Part shown: one piece after another, positions 16,649 to 26,100 of the stretch
Layout of the letters: each line of letters starts with the position of its first letter
Numbering within the stretch: the stretch's first letter is position 1
Assembly: GCF_024112395.2 (NCBI RefSeq)
Contig: NZ_CP078013.2
Span: forward strand, 3,906,001-3,970,000
Direction: 5' to 3'
Length of the DNA stretch: 64,000 bases
DNA from: Pseudomonas pergaminensis
GTDB lineage: Bacteria > Pseudomonadota > Gammaproteobacteria > Pseudomonadales > Pseudomonadaceae
The notes under the pieces: model-generated
The model's input: the letters and a program-made list of their open reading frames with translations, nothing else
Databases searched by the model: none
What the model was told of the DNA's origin: nothing
Made by a program: the position numbers and the translations under genes

Positions 16649-17602
16649 ATGAGCCAGATCGAAGAACAGCGCCTGATCACCAAGATCGCGAGCCTCTATT
16701 ACGAAGAAGGGCTCAAGCAGTCCGAGATTTCCGCGCAACTGGACCTGTCCCAATCCTTTATCAGCCGCGCCCTGCGCCGGGCGCTGCAGGACGGCGTGGT
16801 AAAGATCACCGTGATGCGCCTGCAAGGCCTGCACCTGGAGCTGGAAACCCAATTGCAACGCCGCTACGGCGTGCGCCGGGTCATCGTGGTGGAAGCCACC
16901 GAGCCCGGCAATGACGAGAGCATCAAGCAGGCCATCGGTTCGGCTGCCGCCCACTACCTGGAAACCAGCCTGTCGCCCCAGGACCATATCGGTATTTCGT
17001 CGTGGAGCAGCACCATTCGCGCCATGGTTGGCCACTTGCACGCGCAACCCGGCAAACAGGCTGCCCAGGAAGTGGTACAACTGTTGGGTGGCGTCGGCCA
17101 CAAGGGAGCATTTGAAGCCACCTTGCTCACCCAGCGCCTGGCGACCCTGCTCAACTGCCCGGCGTTTTTGCTGCCCTCGCAAAGCATCGAGCAATCGGTG
17201 GAGAGCAAGCAGCGCATCGTGCAGATGGAAGAGGTCAAGGAAGTGCTGCAGCGCTTTGACAGCATCACCCTGGCGATTGTCGGCATCGGCGACCTGGAGC
17301 CCTCGCAACTGCTGCGCAACAGCGGCAACTACTACACCGAAGACATGCTGCGCCTGCTTGCCGAACGCGGCGCGGTGGGCGATATCTGCCTGCGCTACTT
17401 CGATGCCCAAGGCAAGCCGGTGCTGGAGGAAGACGAAGAATTCGTCGTGTCGGTGGCGCTGCCCAAGCTGCGCGCCATCCACCGTGTGCTCGGCCTGGCC
17501 GGTGGGTTGAACAAGGTCCAGGCCATTCGTGGCGCGCTCAAGGGCGGCTACCTGGACATCCTGATCACCGACCTGGACACCGCACAGGCCCTCAACCAAT
17601 AA
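16649..17602 (+). CDS. SorC/DeoR-type sugar-binding transcriptional regulator
   Basis: 317 aa from the ATG at 16649 (GAGG upstream); an upstream ATG at 16616 would add 11 atypical residues. N-terminal helix-turn-helix: [20 protein letters not shown] then [10 protein letters not shown]. The remainder is the SorC sugar-phosphate sensor domain. The family includes EryD, DeoR of Bacillus and SorC, which respond to a phosphorylated sugar. It lies inside the rightward operon between the dehydrogenases and transaldolase, so it probably regulates its own locus through sites in the divergent region at 10963-11324. Confidence 0.9.
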   Translation: MSQIEEQRLITKIASLYYEEGLKQSEISAQLDLSQSFISRALRRALQDGVVKITVMRLQGLHLELETQLQRRYGVRRVIVVEATEPGNDESIKQAIGSAAAHYLETSLSPQDHIGISSWSSTIRAMVGHLHAQPGKQAAQEVVQLLGGVGHKGAFEATLLTQRLATLLNCPAFLLPSQSIEQSVESKQRIVQMEEVKEVLQRFDSITLAIVGIGDLEPSQLLRNSGNYYTEDMLRLLAERGAVGDICLRYFDAQGKPVLEEDEEFVVSVALPKLRAIHRVLGLAGGLNKVQAIRGALKGGYLDILITDLDTAQALNQ

Positions 17603-17624
17603 CCTTTTTTGGAGACCGCCGCTC

Positions 17625-18548
17625 ATGACGTCCAAGCTCGAACAACTCAAGCAATTCACCACCGTGGTCTGCGACACCGGCGACCTGGAAGCCATCAGCC
17701 GCCTGCGCCCGGTGGATGCCACCACCAACCCTTCGCTGCTGCTCAAGGCCGCGGCCATCCCGGAGTATGCCGAGTTGCTGCGCGGTGCGGTGAGCCTGTC
17801 CAAGGGCGATGTCGACCTGGCCTGTGATCGCTTTGCGGTGTCGGTGGGTTGCGGCATTCTTAACGTGATTCCGGGGCGCATCTCCACCGAGGTCGATGCG
17901 CGCCTGTCCTTCGACGAAGAGGCGCTGTGGGCCAAGGCCAACCAGTTGATCGCGCTGTACGACCAGGCCGGCGTGGGTCGCGACCGCGTGCTGATCAAAC
18001 TGGCCTCCACCTGGGAAGGCATCCGCACCGCCGAGCGCTTGGAAAAGGCCGGGATCCAGACCAACCTGACCCTGTTGTTCTCGTTCGTCCAGGCCGCCGC
18101 CTGCGCCGACGCCGGGGTGTTCCTGATTTCGCCGTTCGTGGGCCGCATCTATGACTGGTACCGCAAGCACACCGGCCTGGACTACACCGGTGGCGATGAC
18201 CCGGGCGTGCAGTCCGTGACGCGGATCTACAACTACTACAAGGCCAATGCCATCAAAACCGTGGTCATGGGCGCCAGCTTCCGTACCCTCAGCCAGATCG
18301 AACAACTGGCAGGCTGCGATCGCCTGACCATCAGCCCCGAGTTGCTGCAAAAGCTCGATGAAGACCAGGGCGTGCTGGAACGTCAATTACACCCTGGGGC
18401 GGTCGGCGAGTCGCGCCAGACTCTCAACGAAGCGCAGTTTCGCTGGGGCTCCAACGAGGACGCGATGGCCACCGAGAAACTGGCTGAAGGCATTCGCCAG
18501 TTTGCCCGCGACCAGGAAAAACTCGAGGCGGTCCTCGCAGCACTATGA
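17625..18548 (+). CDS. tal: Transaldolase
   Basis: 307 aa, the size of the TalB-type enzymes. [14 protein letters not shown] near residue 30 and [20 protein letters not shown] around 125-145 carry the Schiff-base lysine. [30 protein letters not shown] and [16 protein letters not shown] follow. It transfers dihydroxyacetone units between fructose-6-P / sedoheptulose-7-P and aldose phosphates in the cytosol. It lies 22 bp after the SorC gene with a TTTGGAG site, so here it is co-regulated with the sugar locus, supporting a route into the pentose phosphate pool. It may be an additional copy or the only one in the genome. Confidence 0.96.
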   Translation: MTSKLEQLKQFTTVVCDTGDLEAISRLRPVDATTNPSLLLKAAAIPEYAELLRGAVSLSKGDVDLACDRFAVSVGCGILNVIPGRISTEVDARLSFDEEALWAKANQLIALYDQAGVGRDRVLIKLASTWEGIRTAERLEKAGIQTNLTLLFSFVQAAACADAGVFLISPFVGRIYDWYRKHTGLDYTGGDDPGVQSVTRIYNYYKANAIKTVVMGASFRTLSQIEQLAGCDRLTISPELLQKLDEDQGVLERQLHPGAVGESRQTLNEAQFRWGSNEDAMATEKLAEGIRQFARDQEKLEAVLAAL

Positions 18549-18777
18549 GCCCTGCCCTGCCGCTCAGCCAGCCGCGCACCCAGGTGTTCCTGGCCTACCC
18601 CCAGATGGGCCTGCTCGACCTGACCGGCGCCCAGACCGTGTTCTGGGCCGCCACCAAGGCCATGGCAGAACGCGGCCTGCCGGGTTACGTGGTGCACACC
18701 GCCAGCCTGGCCGGTGGCCTGACACCCGCCCCCCCTGCGCCGGCCAGCCCACTCCTTGCTGCCCCGGTCACTCCCGA
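18545..18777 (+). pseudogene. Remnant of a GlxA/FtrA-like AraC-family regulator
   Basis: The ATG at 18545 overlaps the transaldolase stop (ATGA). Residues 13-58 (TQVFLAYPQMGLLDLTGAQT through TASLAGGL) look like the start of the DJ-1/PfpI sensor domain of GlxA-type regulators. After SLAGGL the frame becomes a proline/alanine-rich tail and runs into the terminator at 18778. The remaining sensor domain and the whole helix-turn-helix domain are missing. A functional 94-aa protein is possible but unlikely, and deletion of about 250 codons is the simpler reading. Confidence 0.7.
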
Positions 18778-18812
18778 GCGCCCGCCAAAGCTGTTTAGGC
18801 GGGCGTTTTTTT
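18778..18812 (+). terminator. Rho-independent terminator of the rightward sugar operon
   Basis: CGCCCGCC pairs with GGCGGGCG around a 12-nt loop and is followed by seven T. It ends the transaldolase transcription unit. The last codons and stop of the convergent aquaporin gene lie inside it. Confidence 0.9.
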
Positions 18813-19508
18813 GCTGCACTCATCCATAGAGCGTGCGGCTATCGCCCCCATCACCCCGCCCACGATTGGCGCCAGCCAGAACACCCACAGCTGCGCAATG
18901 TACTCAGCGCCGGCAAACAGCGCCGGCCCGGTACTGCGGGCAGGGTTCACCGACGTATTGGTTACCGGTATCAGCACCAGGTGAATAAGGGTCAGCGCCA
19001 GGCCAATCGCGATCGGCGCAAACCCCGGGACAGCGCCCGGCGCGGTCACGCGCATGATGATGAAGACAAAGAAAAACGTGGCGATCAGTTCGGCCAGCAA
19101 TGCGGCCTTGATGTCGAAGAGACCGGGGCTGAGCGGGCCATAGCCATTGGCGGCAAAGCCACCCACGGCGAAATCGGGCTGCCCATTGGCGATCAAGTAC
19201 AATGCAGCCGCGGCGGCAATCGCGCCGGCAACCTGCGCGACGATATACGGCAGCACATCAGTGCCAGGCACGCGGCGCCCCGCCCATAAGCCAATGGTCA
19301 CCGCCGGGTTGAAGTGGCCGCCGGAAATGCCCCCCACTGCATAGGCCATGGTCAACACCGTGAGACCAAACGCCAGCGCGACCCCCACGAAACCAATGCC
19401 CAGGCCGGGAAATGCCGCCGCCAGAATGGCGCTGCCACAGCCGCCGAAGGTCAGCCAGAACGTACCGATAAACTCGGCGGTCAAACGCTTTTGCACAATC
19501 GACTCCAT
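18795..19508 (-). CDS. aqpZ: Aquaporin Z, water channel
   Basis: 237 aa with six membrane spans and both half-helix signatures, HFNPAVT and SVNPARS. Near the N-terminus [20 protein letters not shown] is the MIP-family start. The residue pattern (Arg after the second NPA) fits a water-selective AqpZ rather than a glycerol facilitator, and the length matches the family. It stands alone, convergent with the sugar operon; its final codons KKTPA are formed by the terminator stem. Confidence 0.95.
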   Translation of the reverse strand: MESIVQKRLTAEFIGTFWLTFGGCGSAILAAAFPGLGIGFVGVALAFGLTVLTMAYAVGGISGGHFNPAVTIGLWAGRRVPGTDVLPYIVAQVAGAIAAAAALYLIANGQPDFAVGGFAANGYGPLSPGLFDIKAALLAELIATFFFVFIIMRVTAPGAVPGFAPIAIGLALTLIHLVLIPVTNTSVNPARSTGPALFAGAEYIAQLWVFWLAPIVGGVMGAIAARSMDECSKKTPA

Positions 19509-19642
19509 TGCTGTTCAAGTGCCGTCACCACAGGGCGTGGGCGGTCCTGGGCGACGGTAGCAATGGGTATCAGAATGGCCTGTAAGACTTGTCTGGCCGT
19601 TGAACAGTTGATGCCTGGAACACAAAGCAGATCCAACGCTGC

Positions 19643-20827
19643 TCAGTCGCGCGCCACGCCCTGGCCATATTTGCGAATCGCCAGGCAGTACCCAATCACT
19701 GCCAGCGCCGCCAGCAAACCACCCGCCGCGCCTATCCAGGCGAAGCCGAAGCGGCTGCCAACCCAACTGCCCATAAGGGCGCCGCCGCCGATGCCGATGT
19801 TGTAGATGCCGGAGAACATCGCCATGGCCACGTCCGTGGCATCCGGTGCCAGCACCAGCACCTTGGACTGCATGGCCAGGCCGAAGCCCATGATCGCCAT
19901 GCCCCAGAAAATGCTCAGCACCACCAGGTAGGATTCGGCGCCGCTCAATGGCAGTAGCAACGCCAGGCACGCCGCCAGCAGGAACACTGCGCCGACCACG
20001 AACAGGTGCGGGTTGAACCGGTGCACCAGGCTGAACAGCAACGAGCCGATGATGCCTGCACCGCCGAACACCAGCAGGATCAGGGTCACCGCACTGCCGC
20101 TCATGCCGGCCACGCCTTCGACGAACGGTTCGATGTAGCTGTAGGCGGTGAATTGTGCGGTCACGGTCATGGCCGTGAGCACGTACAACGCTACCAGCGC
20201 CGGGCGCTTGAACAGCAGCGGTAGGCTGCGCAGCGAGCCGGAGTTCTGGCTCGGCAACAGCGGCAAGGTGCGCGCCAGCCAGAACACCAGCGCGGCAGCG
20301 AAGGCGCCGATGACCAGGAACGTGGTGCGCCAGCCCATGGCTTCGCCCAGCAGGCGGCCCAGGGGAATGCCGAGCACCATCGCCAGGGAGGTGCCGGTGG
20401 CCAGCAGGCCGAGGGCTTGCACTTGTTTGCCTGCCGGCGCCAGGCGCACGGCGAGGGACGCGGTGATCGACCAGAACAGCGCATGGGATAAGGCAATGCC
20501 GATACGGCTGACCATCAACAGGCCGAAGCTGGTGGCGACACTGGAGAGGATGTGGCTGACGATAAACATGCAGAACAGCACGATCAGCAGCTTGCGCCGT
20601 TCGACGTTGCGGGTCAGCAGCATCACCGGCAGCGAAGTCAGGGACACGATCCAGGCGTAGATGGTGAGCATCAGCCCGACGTTGGCAACAGGCATGTCGA
20701 AGCTGGCGCCGATGGCGCTGAGCAGCCCGACGGGCACGAATTCGGTGGTATTGAACACAAAGGCGGCCAACGCGAGGGCGATGACCGGTTGCCAATTGGC
20801 TTGGGGGGTTGCGGCTGAAATACTCAT
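19643..20827 (-). CDS. MFS sugar/drug efflux transporter (SotB/YdeA-like)
   Basis: 394 aa from the ATG at 20827, with 12 predicted membrane spans. Near the N-terminus [20 protein letters not shown] is the hallmark of the DHA1 SotB/AraJ branch, and [10 protein letters not shown] is the loop 2-3 region. Family members export sugars or small drugs by proton antiport. It could relieve sugar-phosphate or sugar stress, but nothing links it to the neighbouring sugar locus, which is transcribed the other way. An alternative start at 20908 adds poorly conserved residues. Confidence 0.9.
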   Translation of the reverse strand: MSISAATPQANWQPVIALALAAFVFNTTEFVPVGLLSAIGASFDMPVANVGLMLTIYAWIVSLTSLPVMLLTRNVERRKLLIVLFCMFIVSHILSSVATSFGLLMVSRIGIALSHALFWSITASLAVRLAPAGKQVQALGLLATGTSLAMVLGIPLGRLLGEAMGWRTTFLVIGAFAAALVFWLARTLPLLPSQNSGSLRSLPLLFKRPALVALYVLTAMTVTAQFTAYSYIEPFVEGVAGMSGSAVTLILLVFGGAGIIGSLLFSLVHRFNPHLFVVGAVFLLAACLALLLPLSGAESYLVVLSIFWGMAIMGFGLAMQSKVLVLAPDATDVAMAMFSGIYNIGIGGGALMGSWVGSRFGFAWIGAAGGLLAALAVIGYCLAIRKYGQGVARD

Positions 20828-20967
20828 TGAACGGCGCGGTACTCTGACGTTGATCAAGCGGGAACGGTGATCAAGCGGCCACTCAGGACGAGCGCCGCCG
20901 CCGAGCATTCTATAGGTTTCTGGCCCGGCTGTTGACGCTCATCCCGCTCAAAACAACCTCAGTGTTG

Positions 20968-21327
20968 TCACGGCGCGGTGACAGTCACCACGTAGGCCCC
21001 CGATTGAATCGGTTTGTCGAGGGCATCCACCAGCACATACCGTTGGTCGTAATAGCGCCCGTTGCTGCTGTCGGCCACCCACTTGACGTGGGCCGTCGAC
21101 GTGCCCAGTGCCTGGACGCTGCGCACAGGCTGCACGTCAAGCTGGCTGCCGCGCAGCGCCTGCGGGCAACCCTTCAACTCCAGCGTCGAACCGCCCGACG
21201 CGCCCGCGTTGCAACCCGGCTCGACGATGCTGCCGTGAAACTGGATGACGCCTGAGGAGGCTGCCAGGCAAGCCCCCGTCCATAACGCAAGAAAGCCGGT
21301 AACCAGTGACAAACGTTTAACGTTCAT
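20968..21327 (-). CDS. Small secreted type-1-pilin-like protein
   Basis: 119 aa with a clear Sec signal (VKRLSLVTGFLALWTGACLA, then ASSG) and AAGGAG before the ATG. The mature start GVIQFHGSIVEPGCN resembles the first strands of type 1 fimbrial subunits, where the Cys pairs with a later Cys (here in LKGCPQAL). The C-terminal GAYVVTVTAP resembles a pilin last strand. At about 95 mature residues it is shorter than a typical pilin (about 150), and no chaperone or usher gene is nearby. A periplasmic orphan of unknown role is as likely as a fimbrial subunit. Confidence 0.75.
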   Translation of the reverse strand: MNVKRLSLVTGFLALWTGACLAASSGVIQFHGSIVEPGCNAGASGGSTLELKGCPQALRGSQLDVQPVRSVQALGTSTAHVKWVADSSNGRYYDQRYVLVDALDKPIQSGAYVVTVTAP

Positions 21328-21413
21328 GACGACACTCCTTCTTGGGCTGTTAAGAAGTAAGTCGTCTGGTCAGACGTTAACTTGAGGTTATTCGTCGCCG
21401 TTCGTAAGAAAAA

Positions 21414-22412
21414 TTACGGGTCCACCTGCCCCATCATCTCGGGAATGCTTTCCGGCCGCTTGGCGTAACGCTGGGCCAACGCCGCGCAGACCATCAACTG
21501 GATCTGGTGAAACAGCATCAATGGCAGGATCAGCACGCCCATGGTCGCCCCGGCGAACAGCACCTGGGCCATCGGCACCCCGGTGGCCAGGCTCTTTTTC
21601 GAGCCGCAGAACAGGATGGTGATGCGGTCTTCCTGGTTAAAGCCAAAGGCCTTGCCCAGCACGCTGGACGCCACCAGCACCAGGGCGAGCAACACGCAGC
21701 AGGCCACCACCAGGCCGCCGAGTTCCCACAATGGGATCTGGTGCCAGATGCCTTCGTTGACCGCTTCGCTGAACGCGCCGTAGACCACCAGCAGGATCGA
21801 GCCCTGATCGACGAATTTCAGCCAGGATTTATTGCGCCCCACCCACTCGCCGATCCAGCGACGGGCGATCTGCCCGGCGATGAAGGGCAGCAGCAACTGC
21901 ACGCTGATTTTCAGGATTGCGTCGACGGTCGAGCCGCCCTCGCCGTGCACGTTGAGCAGCAGGGTCACCAGCAGCGGCGTGAGGAAAATACCAAACAGGC
22001 TGGACGCCGCCGCGCTGCAAATCGCTGCGGGGATATTGCCCCGCGCCAGGGAGGTGAAGGCAATCGCCGATTGCACCGTGGCCGGCAAGGCGCAGAGGTA
22101 CAGCATGCCCATGTACAGGTCTTTGCCGATCAACGGCGACAGCACCGGCTTGAGCGCCAGGCCCAGCAGCGGGAACAGCACAAAGGTCAGGCTGAACACC
22201 AGCAGGTGCAGGCGCCAGTGGCCGGCGCCGGCGACGATGGCCTGGCGCGACAGCTTGGCGCCGTGCAGGAAGAACAGCAGCGCAATCGCCAGGTTGGTGA
22301 CCCAACCGAAGGCCACGGCAGTCTGGCCGCTGGCGGGCAGCAGGGAAGCGAGGATCACCGTGGCGATCAGCGTCAGGGTGAAGTTGTCGGGCAGAAAACG
22401 GGGGCGAGTCAT
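21414..22412 (-). CDS. BASS-family transporter (YfeH / SLC10A7-like)
   Basis: 332 aa, about ten hydrophobic segments. FFLHGAKLSRQAI near residue 47 and CALPATVQSAIAFTSLARGN around 107-126 are characteristic of the YfeH-type branch of the bile acid:sodium symporter superfamily. GSKKSLATGVPMAQVLF near 267 is another conserved stretch. Substrates for this branch are not well defined in bacteria. An AraC-type regulator gene starts 86 bp away on the other strand, an arrangement that suggests it controls this transporter. Confidence 0.88.
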   Translation of the reverse strand: MTRPRFLPDNFTLTLIATVILASLLPASGQTAVAFGWVTNLAIALLFFLHGAKLSRQAIVAGAGHWRLHLLVFSLTFVLFPLLGLALKPVLSPLIGKDLYMGMLYLCALPATVQSAIAFTSLARGNIPAAICSAAASSLFGIFLTPLLVTLLLNVHGEGGSTVDAILKISVQLLLPFIAGQIARRWIGEWVGRNKSWLKFVDQGSILLVVYGAFSEAVNEGIWHQIPLWELGGLVVACCVLLALVLVASSVLGKAFGFNQEDRITILFCGSKKSLATGVPMAQVLFAGATMGVLILPLMLFHQIQLMVCAALAQRYAKRPESIPEMMGQVDP

Positions 22413-22498
22413 AAGCAGGATCTTCCGGGGGTTGCCAAGAGCGTCGTCGCGACTCTAACGTAACGGCTTGTTACCGACTAACGCCAATGAGCCAGTAA

Positions 22499-23287
22499 AT
22501 GCCGCCTAAAGGACATGCCAACACCGTGCGCCGCAGCGTGCCCGGGCTTTCCAGCCTGCCACGGCCGGTGTATGGGCGCACCGAATCCTTGCCCAACCGC
22601 GCATTGACCCGTCGGCACAGCCACCCGTGGGTGCAATTGTCCTACGCGATCTCCGGGGTGTTGGAGATCCAGACCAGCGTCGGCCGCTTCGTGGCGCCGC
22701 CCCAGCGCGCGGTGTGGATCCCGGCGGGTATGCCGCACCGGGTGTTCAGTTCGCCCCACACGGAAATGCGCAGCCTCTACCTGGATTGCAGCGTCACCAC
22801 CTGGGCGGCCGAGCGCTGTCATGTGTTGGAAGTGAGCAGTTTGCTGCGCGAGCTGATCCGCAGCTTCAGCGAACTGCCGGTGGAATATGCCGAGGACGGG
22901 CCGGATGGGCGCTTGGCCCAAGTGGTGCTGGACCAACTGGCCGCAGCGCCACAGGTGGACCTGATGCTGCCATTGCCGTTGGACCCGCGCTTGCGGCAGA
23001 TCTACCGCAGCCTGAACCTGCACCCGGAGCAGCAAACCACCTTGGGGCAATGGAGCCAGAAGCTGGGGGTGAGTGAGAAGACCCTCAGTCGGTTGTTCTT
23101 GAGTGACACCGGGCTGACGTTCCGGGCATGGCGCCAGCGCTTGCGCCTGCTGACCGCCCTGCCCGCCCTGGAGCAAGGCGAACGGGTGACCGATGTGGCG
23201 CTGGGCTGTGGGTATGAATCGACCTCGGCGTTTATCAACGCGTTTCGCCAACAGTTCGACGCCACGCCCGGCGAATTCTTCCGCTGA
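22499..23287 (+). CDS. AraC-family regulator with N-terminal cupin domain
   Basis: 262 aa. The N-terminal half is a cupin-like sensor (RRHSHPWVQLSYAISGVLEI, then PPQRAVWIPAGMPHRV). The C-terminal half has two helix-turn-helix motifs (LGVSEKTLSRLFLSDTGLTF and VTDVALGCGYESTSAFINAF). This is the NimR/YdgG-like subgroup, in which the regulator often controls a divergent transporter. It is divergent from the BASS-type transporter gene, its likely target. A mismatched hairpin of the TGTAGGAGCCGG type follows its stop. Confidence 0.9.
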   Translation: MPPKGHANTVRRSVPGLSSLPRPVYGRTESLPNRALTRRHSHPWVQLSYAISGVLEIQTSVGRFVAPPQRAVWIPAGMPHRVFSSPHTEMRSLYLDCSVTTWAAERCHVLEVSSLLRELIRSFSELPVEYAEDGPDGRLAQVVLDQLAAAPQVDLMLPLPLDPRLRQIYRSLNLHPEQQTTLGQWSQKLGVSEKTLSRLFLSDTGLTFRAWRQRLRLLTALPALEQGERVTDVALGCGYESTSAFINAFRQQFDATPGEFFR

Positions 23288-23301
23288 AACCTGCCCCATT
23301 A

Positions 23302-23329
23302 TGTAGGAGCCGGCAAGCCGGCGCCTACA
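23302..23329. repeat. Short REP-like hairpin between convergent genes
   Basis: TGTAGGAGCCGG pairs with CCGGCGCCTACA with one mismatch around CAAG. It lies between the convergent AraC gene and the binding-protein gene and may act as a bidirectional transcription or mRNA end. No T-run is present. Confidence 0.7.
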
Positions 23330-23343
23330 AGTGCGGGGTGGGG

Positions 23344-24357
23344 TCAGCTGCCGTTGCCGCCGTGGGCTTCTTCGAAGAAGTAGTCTTTCCAGCTCGCGGC
23401 CTTGTTTTTCAGCACGCCCAGTGCCTGCAATTTCTCGGCGTAGATGTAGGTACGCTGCGGCACGATGGTGAAGTCGATCTCCGGGTCCTGGACGATTTTC
23501 TCCACCAGGTCCAACGGCAGCTTCGACTGTTCTACGCGGATATACGCCTTGGCGGCGGCGGGTTTGTCGGCCTTGATGATCTTCTCGGCTTCGGCCAGGG
23601 CGTCGTAAAACGCTTGGTAGGTCTTGGGGTTCTCGTCGTGGAATTTCTGCGTCGTGTACAGCACGTTGAACGTGGCCTGGCCTCCGAGGATGTCGTAGGA
23701 ACTGAGCACCTTGTGCACGTTCGGATTGAGCAATTCCTGGTACTGGAATGGCGGGCTGGAGAAATGCGCGTTGATTTCCGAGCCCCCGGCAATCAGTGCC
23801 GCGGTGGCATCGGGGTGGGCCAGGCTGATGGAGATATCGTCAAATTTCTTGTAGTTGGCATCACCGAACTGCTTGGCGGTCTCGATCTGCAGGGTGCGCG
23901 ACTGGAAACCCACACCGGCGGCGGGCACGGCGATGCGGTCTTTCTCGGTGAAGTCCTTGAGGGTCTTGACGTTGGGGTTGTTGGTCAGCAGGTAGTTGGG
24001 CATCGAACCGAGGGAGGCAATGGCCTTGACGTTCTGCTTGCCCTTGGTGCGGTCCCACAGGGTCAGCATCGGCGGCACACCTGCGGAGACCACGTCGAGG
24101 GCGCCGGCCAGCAGCGATTCATTCATGGCGGTGGCGCCGGAAATGCTGTTCCACTCCACCTTGATATCCAGGCCCTGTTCCTTGCCGTGCTTTTCGATCA
24201 GATTCTGGTCGCGCACCACGTCTAGGATCAGGTAGCCGATGCCGAATTGCTGGGCGATGCTGATCTTGCCCTCGGCCTGGGCACCGGGGCTGAGCAAGGC
24301 ACTTGCGGCAGCCAGGGAAGCAGCCAGGAGAGTCAGGGAGGAACGCTTGGAGGTCAT
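23344..24357 (-). CDS. Orphan ABC substrate-binding protein, NitT/TauT family
   Basis: 337 aa from the ATG at 24357, which begins a Sec signal (SKRSSLTLLAASLAAASALL, cleavage near AQA-EGK). Longer upstream starts are rejected. The mature protein begins KISIAQQFGIGYLILDVV and has NESLLAGALDVVSAGVPPML and AVPAAGVGFQSRTLQIE, typical of the NMT1/TauA fold. No permease or ATPase adjoins it; the gene stands alone. The ligand is unknown; sulfonates, taurine, nitrate analogues and aromatic acids are known for the family. Confidence 0.88.
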   Translation of the reverse strand: MTSKRSSLTLLAASLAAASALLSPGAQAEGKISIAQQFGIGYLILDVVRDQNLIEKHGKEQGLDIKVEWNSISGATAMNESLLAGALDVVSAGVPPMLTLWDRTKGKQNVKAIASLGSMPNYLLTNNPNVKTLKDFTEKDRIAVPAAGVGFQSRTLQIETAKQFGDANYKKFDDISISLAHPDATAALIAGGSEINAHFSSPPFQYQELLNPNVHKVLSSYDILGGQATFNVLYTTQKFHDENPKTYQAFYDALAEAEKIIKADKPAAAKAYIRVEQSKLPLDLVEKIVQDPEIDFTIVPQRTYIYAEKLQALGVLKNKAASWKDYFFEEAHGGNGS

Positions 24358-24520
24358 GGGGTCTGCCGCGCTTTTGAGAAGGTGAGCGAGGGTAGCCACG
24401 ATTTTTAAGACGGGAAAAGAATATCGGGTTCTATTGTTATGCAAATAACCCACAAATGGGCGCCCGGCTGTTATTGTGCCGCGCTTTGAAAAGCTACCGA
24501 ACACTGCGAGGAAATGGCCG

Positions 24521-24952
24521 TTGAACACTGACGAAAAAATGACCGGGGACCTGTTCGAGGTCGATAAGCGCCTGTCACTCAAGCCCGTGGTGGACCTCAA
24601 CGCTTATTTGCGCAGCGCGTTCGGCGACGGCCCGTGCAGCTGCATTCGCTGCACGGCCAGCCAAGGTGATGAGGCAGGCTATGAGTTTCAGCACACCTTC
24701 AGCTTCGACGGTAAACCCAGCCAACGCCGCTTCGCCTCCACGGCAGGCAGCGATGTGTTGCAAGCGTTGAAGAAAGCCTGGCTGTCGTACACCAAGGCCG
24801 AGCTGCCAAGCAGTGGCCTGTTGACGCTGGATACCGTGAAAGAGTTTGTCGAGCCGCAGTTGCACAAGCGCCTGGCGCCTCTGTTTCTGGCCAGCGGCCT
24901 GGTGAAGGACGTGGACGGCGAGCTGCACCTGCAACCCCAAACCGCCGCCTGA
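24521..24952 (+). CDS. Hypothetical protein with CSCxxC motif, probable TTG start
   Basis: 143 aa if translation begins at TTG 24521, which has GAGGA 9 nt upstream. The ATG at 24539 lacks a ribosome site, and the GTG at 24476 would add a basic stretch. The protein is soluble and charged, with a CSCIRC cluster near residue 40 that could bind metal or be redox active, followed by FQHTFSFDG and ALKKAWLSYTKA. No family recognised. It stands alone between two convergent or divergent minus-strand genes, 24 bp before the end of the YbdK-like gene. Confidence 0.65.
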   Translation: MNTDEKMTGDLFEVDKRLSLKPVVDLNAYLRSAFGDGPCSCIRCTASQGDEAGYEFQHTFSFDGKPSQRRFASTAGSDVLQALKKAWLSYTKAELPSSGLLTLDTVKEFVEPQLHKRLAPLFLASGLVKDVDGELHLQPQTAA

Positions 24953-24976
24953 TCACACCTCATGTAGGCGCTGGCA

Positions 24977-26095
24977 TCAGTCTCCACCGCAACTCTGGGC
25001 CAGCAGGCGGTCGACGACTTGCCGCAGACAGGCTTGCTCATCGGCGCCCGACGCCTGAGCGGTGGCGTGGCAGTGCAGCTGATCGACGGCACTGTTGCCG
25101 CACGCCAGCAACCGGCGCAAATCGCCGAATAACGCTGCCTCGCCCATGGTCTCGGCGGTGGTCGCGAAGGTGTGTTCCGCCTGCCGCAACCACTGTTCAG
25201 CAGTGCCCATTGTGCCCTGGTCATCCAGCGCAAAGGTGCCCGCCGCGCCGTAGCGCTTGGCCTGCCAGCGGTTCTCCTTGAGCAGCCAGCGCGCCTCGGC
25301 GGTGAACTCGGCACCGGGGTTCTCCAAGGCGCAGGCGTGGGTGACCATCACCCGAAACAACGTCGCCAGGGCCAAGGCGTCCGCCAGTCGGGGGCAGGCG
25401 TCGGTCATGCGCAGTTCCAGGGTCGGATAACGCGCCGCCGGGCGAATACCCCACCACCCATTGCCATCGGCCTTGATCGCACCGACGCGCTGCAACAAGG
25501 CCAGGTAGCGCAAGTACGCCGCCCAATCCGTGAAGTGTTCTGGCACGCCCATGCGCGGCCACTCATCACAGGCCGCTTGGCGATAGCTCATGAAACCCGT
25601 GGGCGCGCCGTCCCAGAAGGGCGACGAGCAACTGAGCAGCAGCAATAACGGCAGCCACGGTGAGACTTGGTTCATCACCGCGATGCGGTCGACACTGGCA
25701 GGCACCTCGACATGCACATGCAACCCGCAGAGCACACTGCGGCGCGCCACGTATTGGATGTCGTCGAACAACTGCTGGAAATGCGCACGCTCCGTTGACC
25801 GTTGCTCACGCCACGCCGCCAGGGGATGGCTGCCGGCACACACCACCCCCAGGCCGAAATCAGCCAGGGATCGGCCCAGGTTGTGGCGCACGGTGGCCAG
25901 GTAATCAGTGGCTTCGTTGCTGGCCTTGAACACGGGGGAAGCCACCTCGATCTGGCCCTGGAACATCTCATACGCAAAGCCTTGGCCGATCGCCTGCCGA
26001 CAGGCCGCCAGCACCGCCGCCGAGGGTTGGCTGACCAGGCTGCGGGTATGCAGATCGGTAATGAAATATTCTTCTTCGATACCAAAGGTGAGCAT
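24977..26095 (-). CDS. Carboxylate-amine ligase, YbdK / glutamate-cysteine ligase type 2 family
   Basis: 372 aa, matching YbdK. MLTFGIEEEYFITD is the signature start; GLHVHVEVP around 125 and the late YPTLELRMTD carry the conserved metal and substrate residues of the GCS2 fold. The enzyme forms an amide between a carboxylate and an amine with ATP; E. coli YbdK has only weak glutamate-cysteine ligase activity, so the true substrate is open. It is the last gene of an operon with the methyltransferase (5-bp gap) and the heme-oxygenase-like enzyme, which suggests a shared small-molecule pathway. Confidence 0.92.
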   Translation of the reverse strand: MLTFGIEEEYFITDLHTRSLVSQPSAAVLAACRQAIGQGFAYEMFQGQIEVASPVFKASNEATDYLATVRHNLGRSLADFGLGVVCAGSHPLAAWREQRSTERAHFQQLFDDIQYVARRSVLCGLHVHVEVPASVDRIAVMNQVSPWLPLLLLLSCSSPFWDGAPTGFMSYRQAACDEWPRMGVPEHFTDWAAYLRYLALLQRVGAIKADGNGWWGIRPAARYPTLELRMTDACPRLADALALATLFRVMVTHACALENPGAEFTAEARWLLKENRWQAKRYGAAGTFALDDQGTMGTAEQWLRQAEHTFATTAETMGEAALFGDLRRLLACGNSAVDQLHCHATAQASGADEQACLRQVVDRLLAQSCGGD

Positions 26096-26100
26096 GGCCG

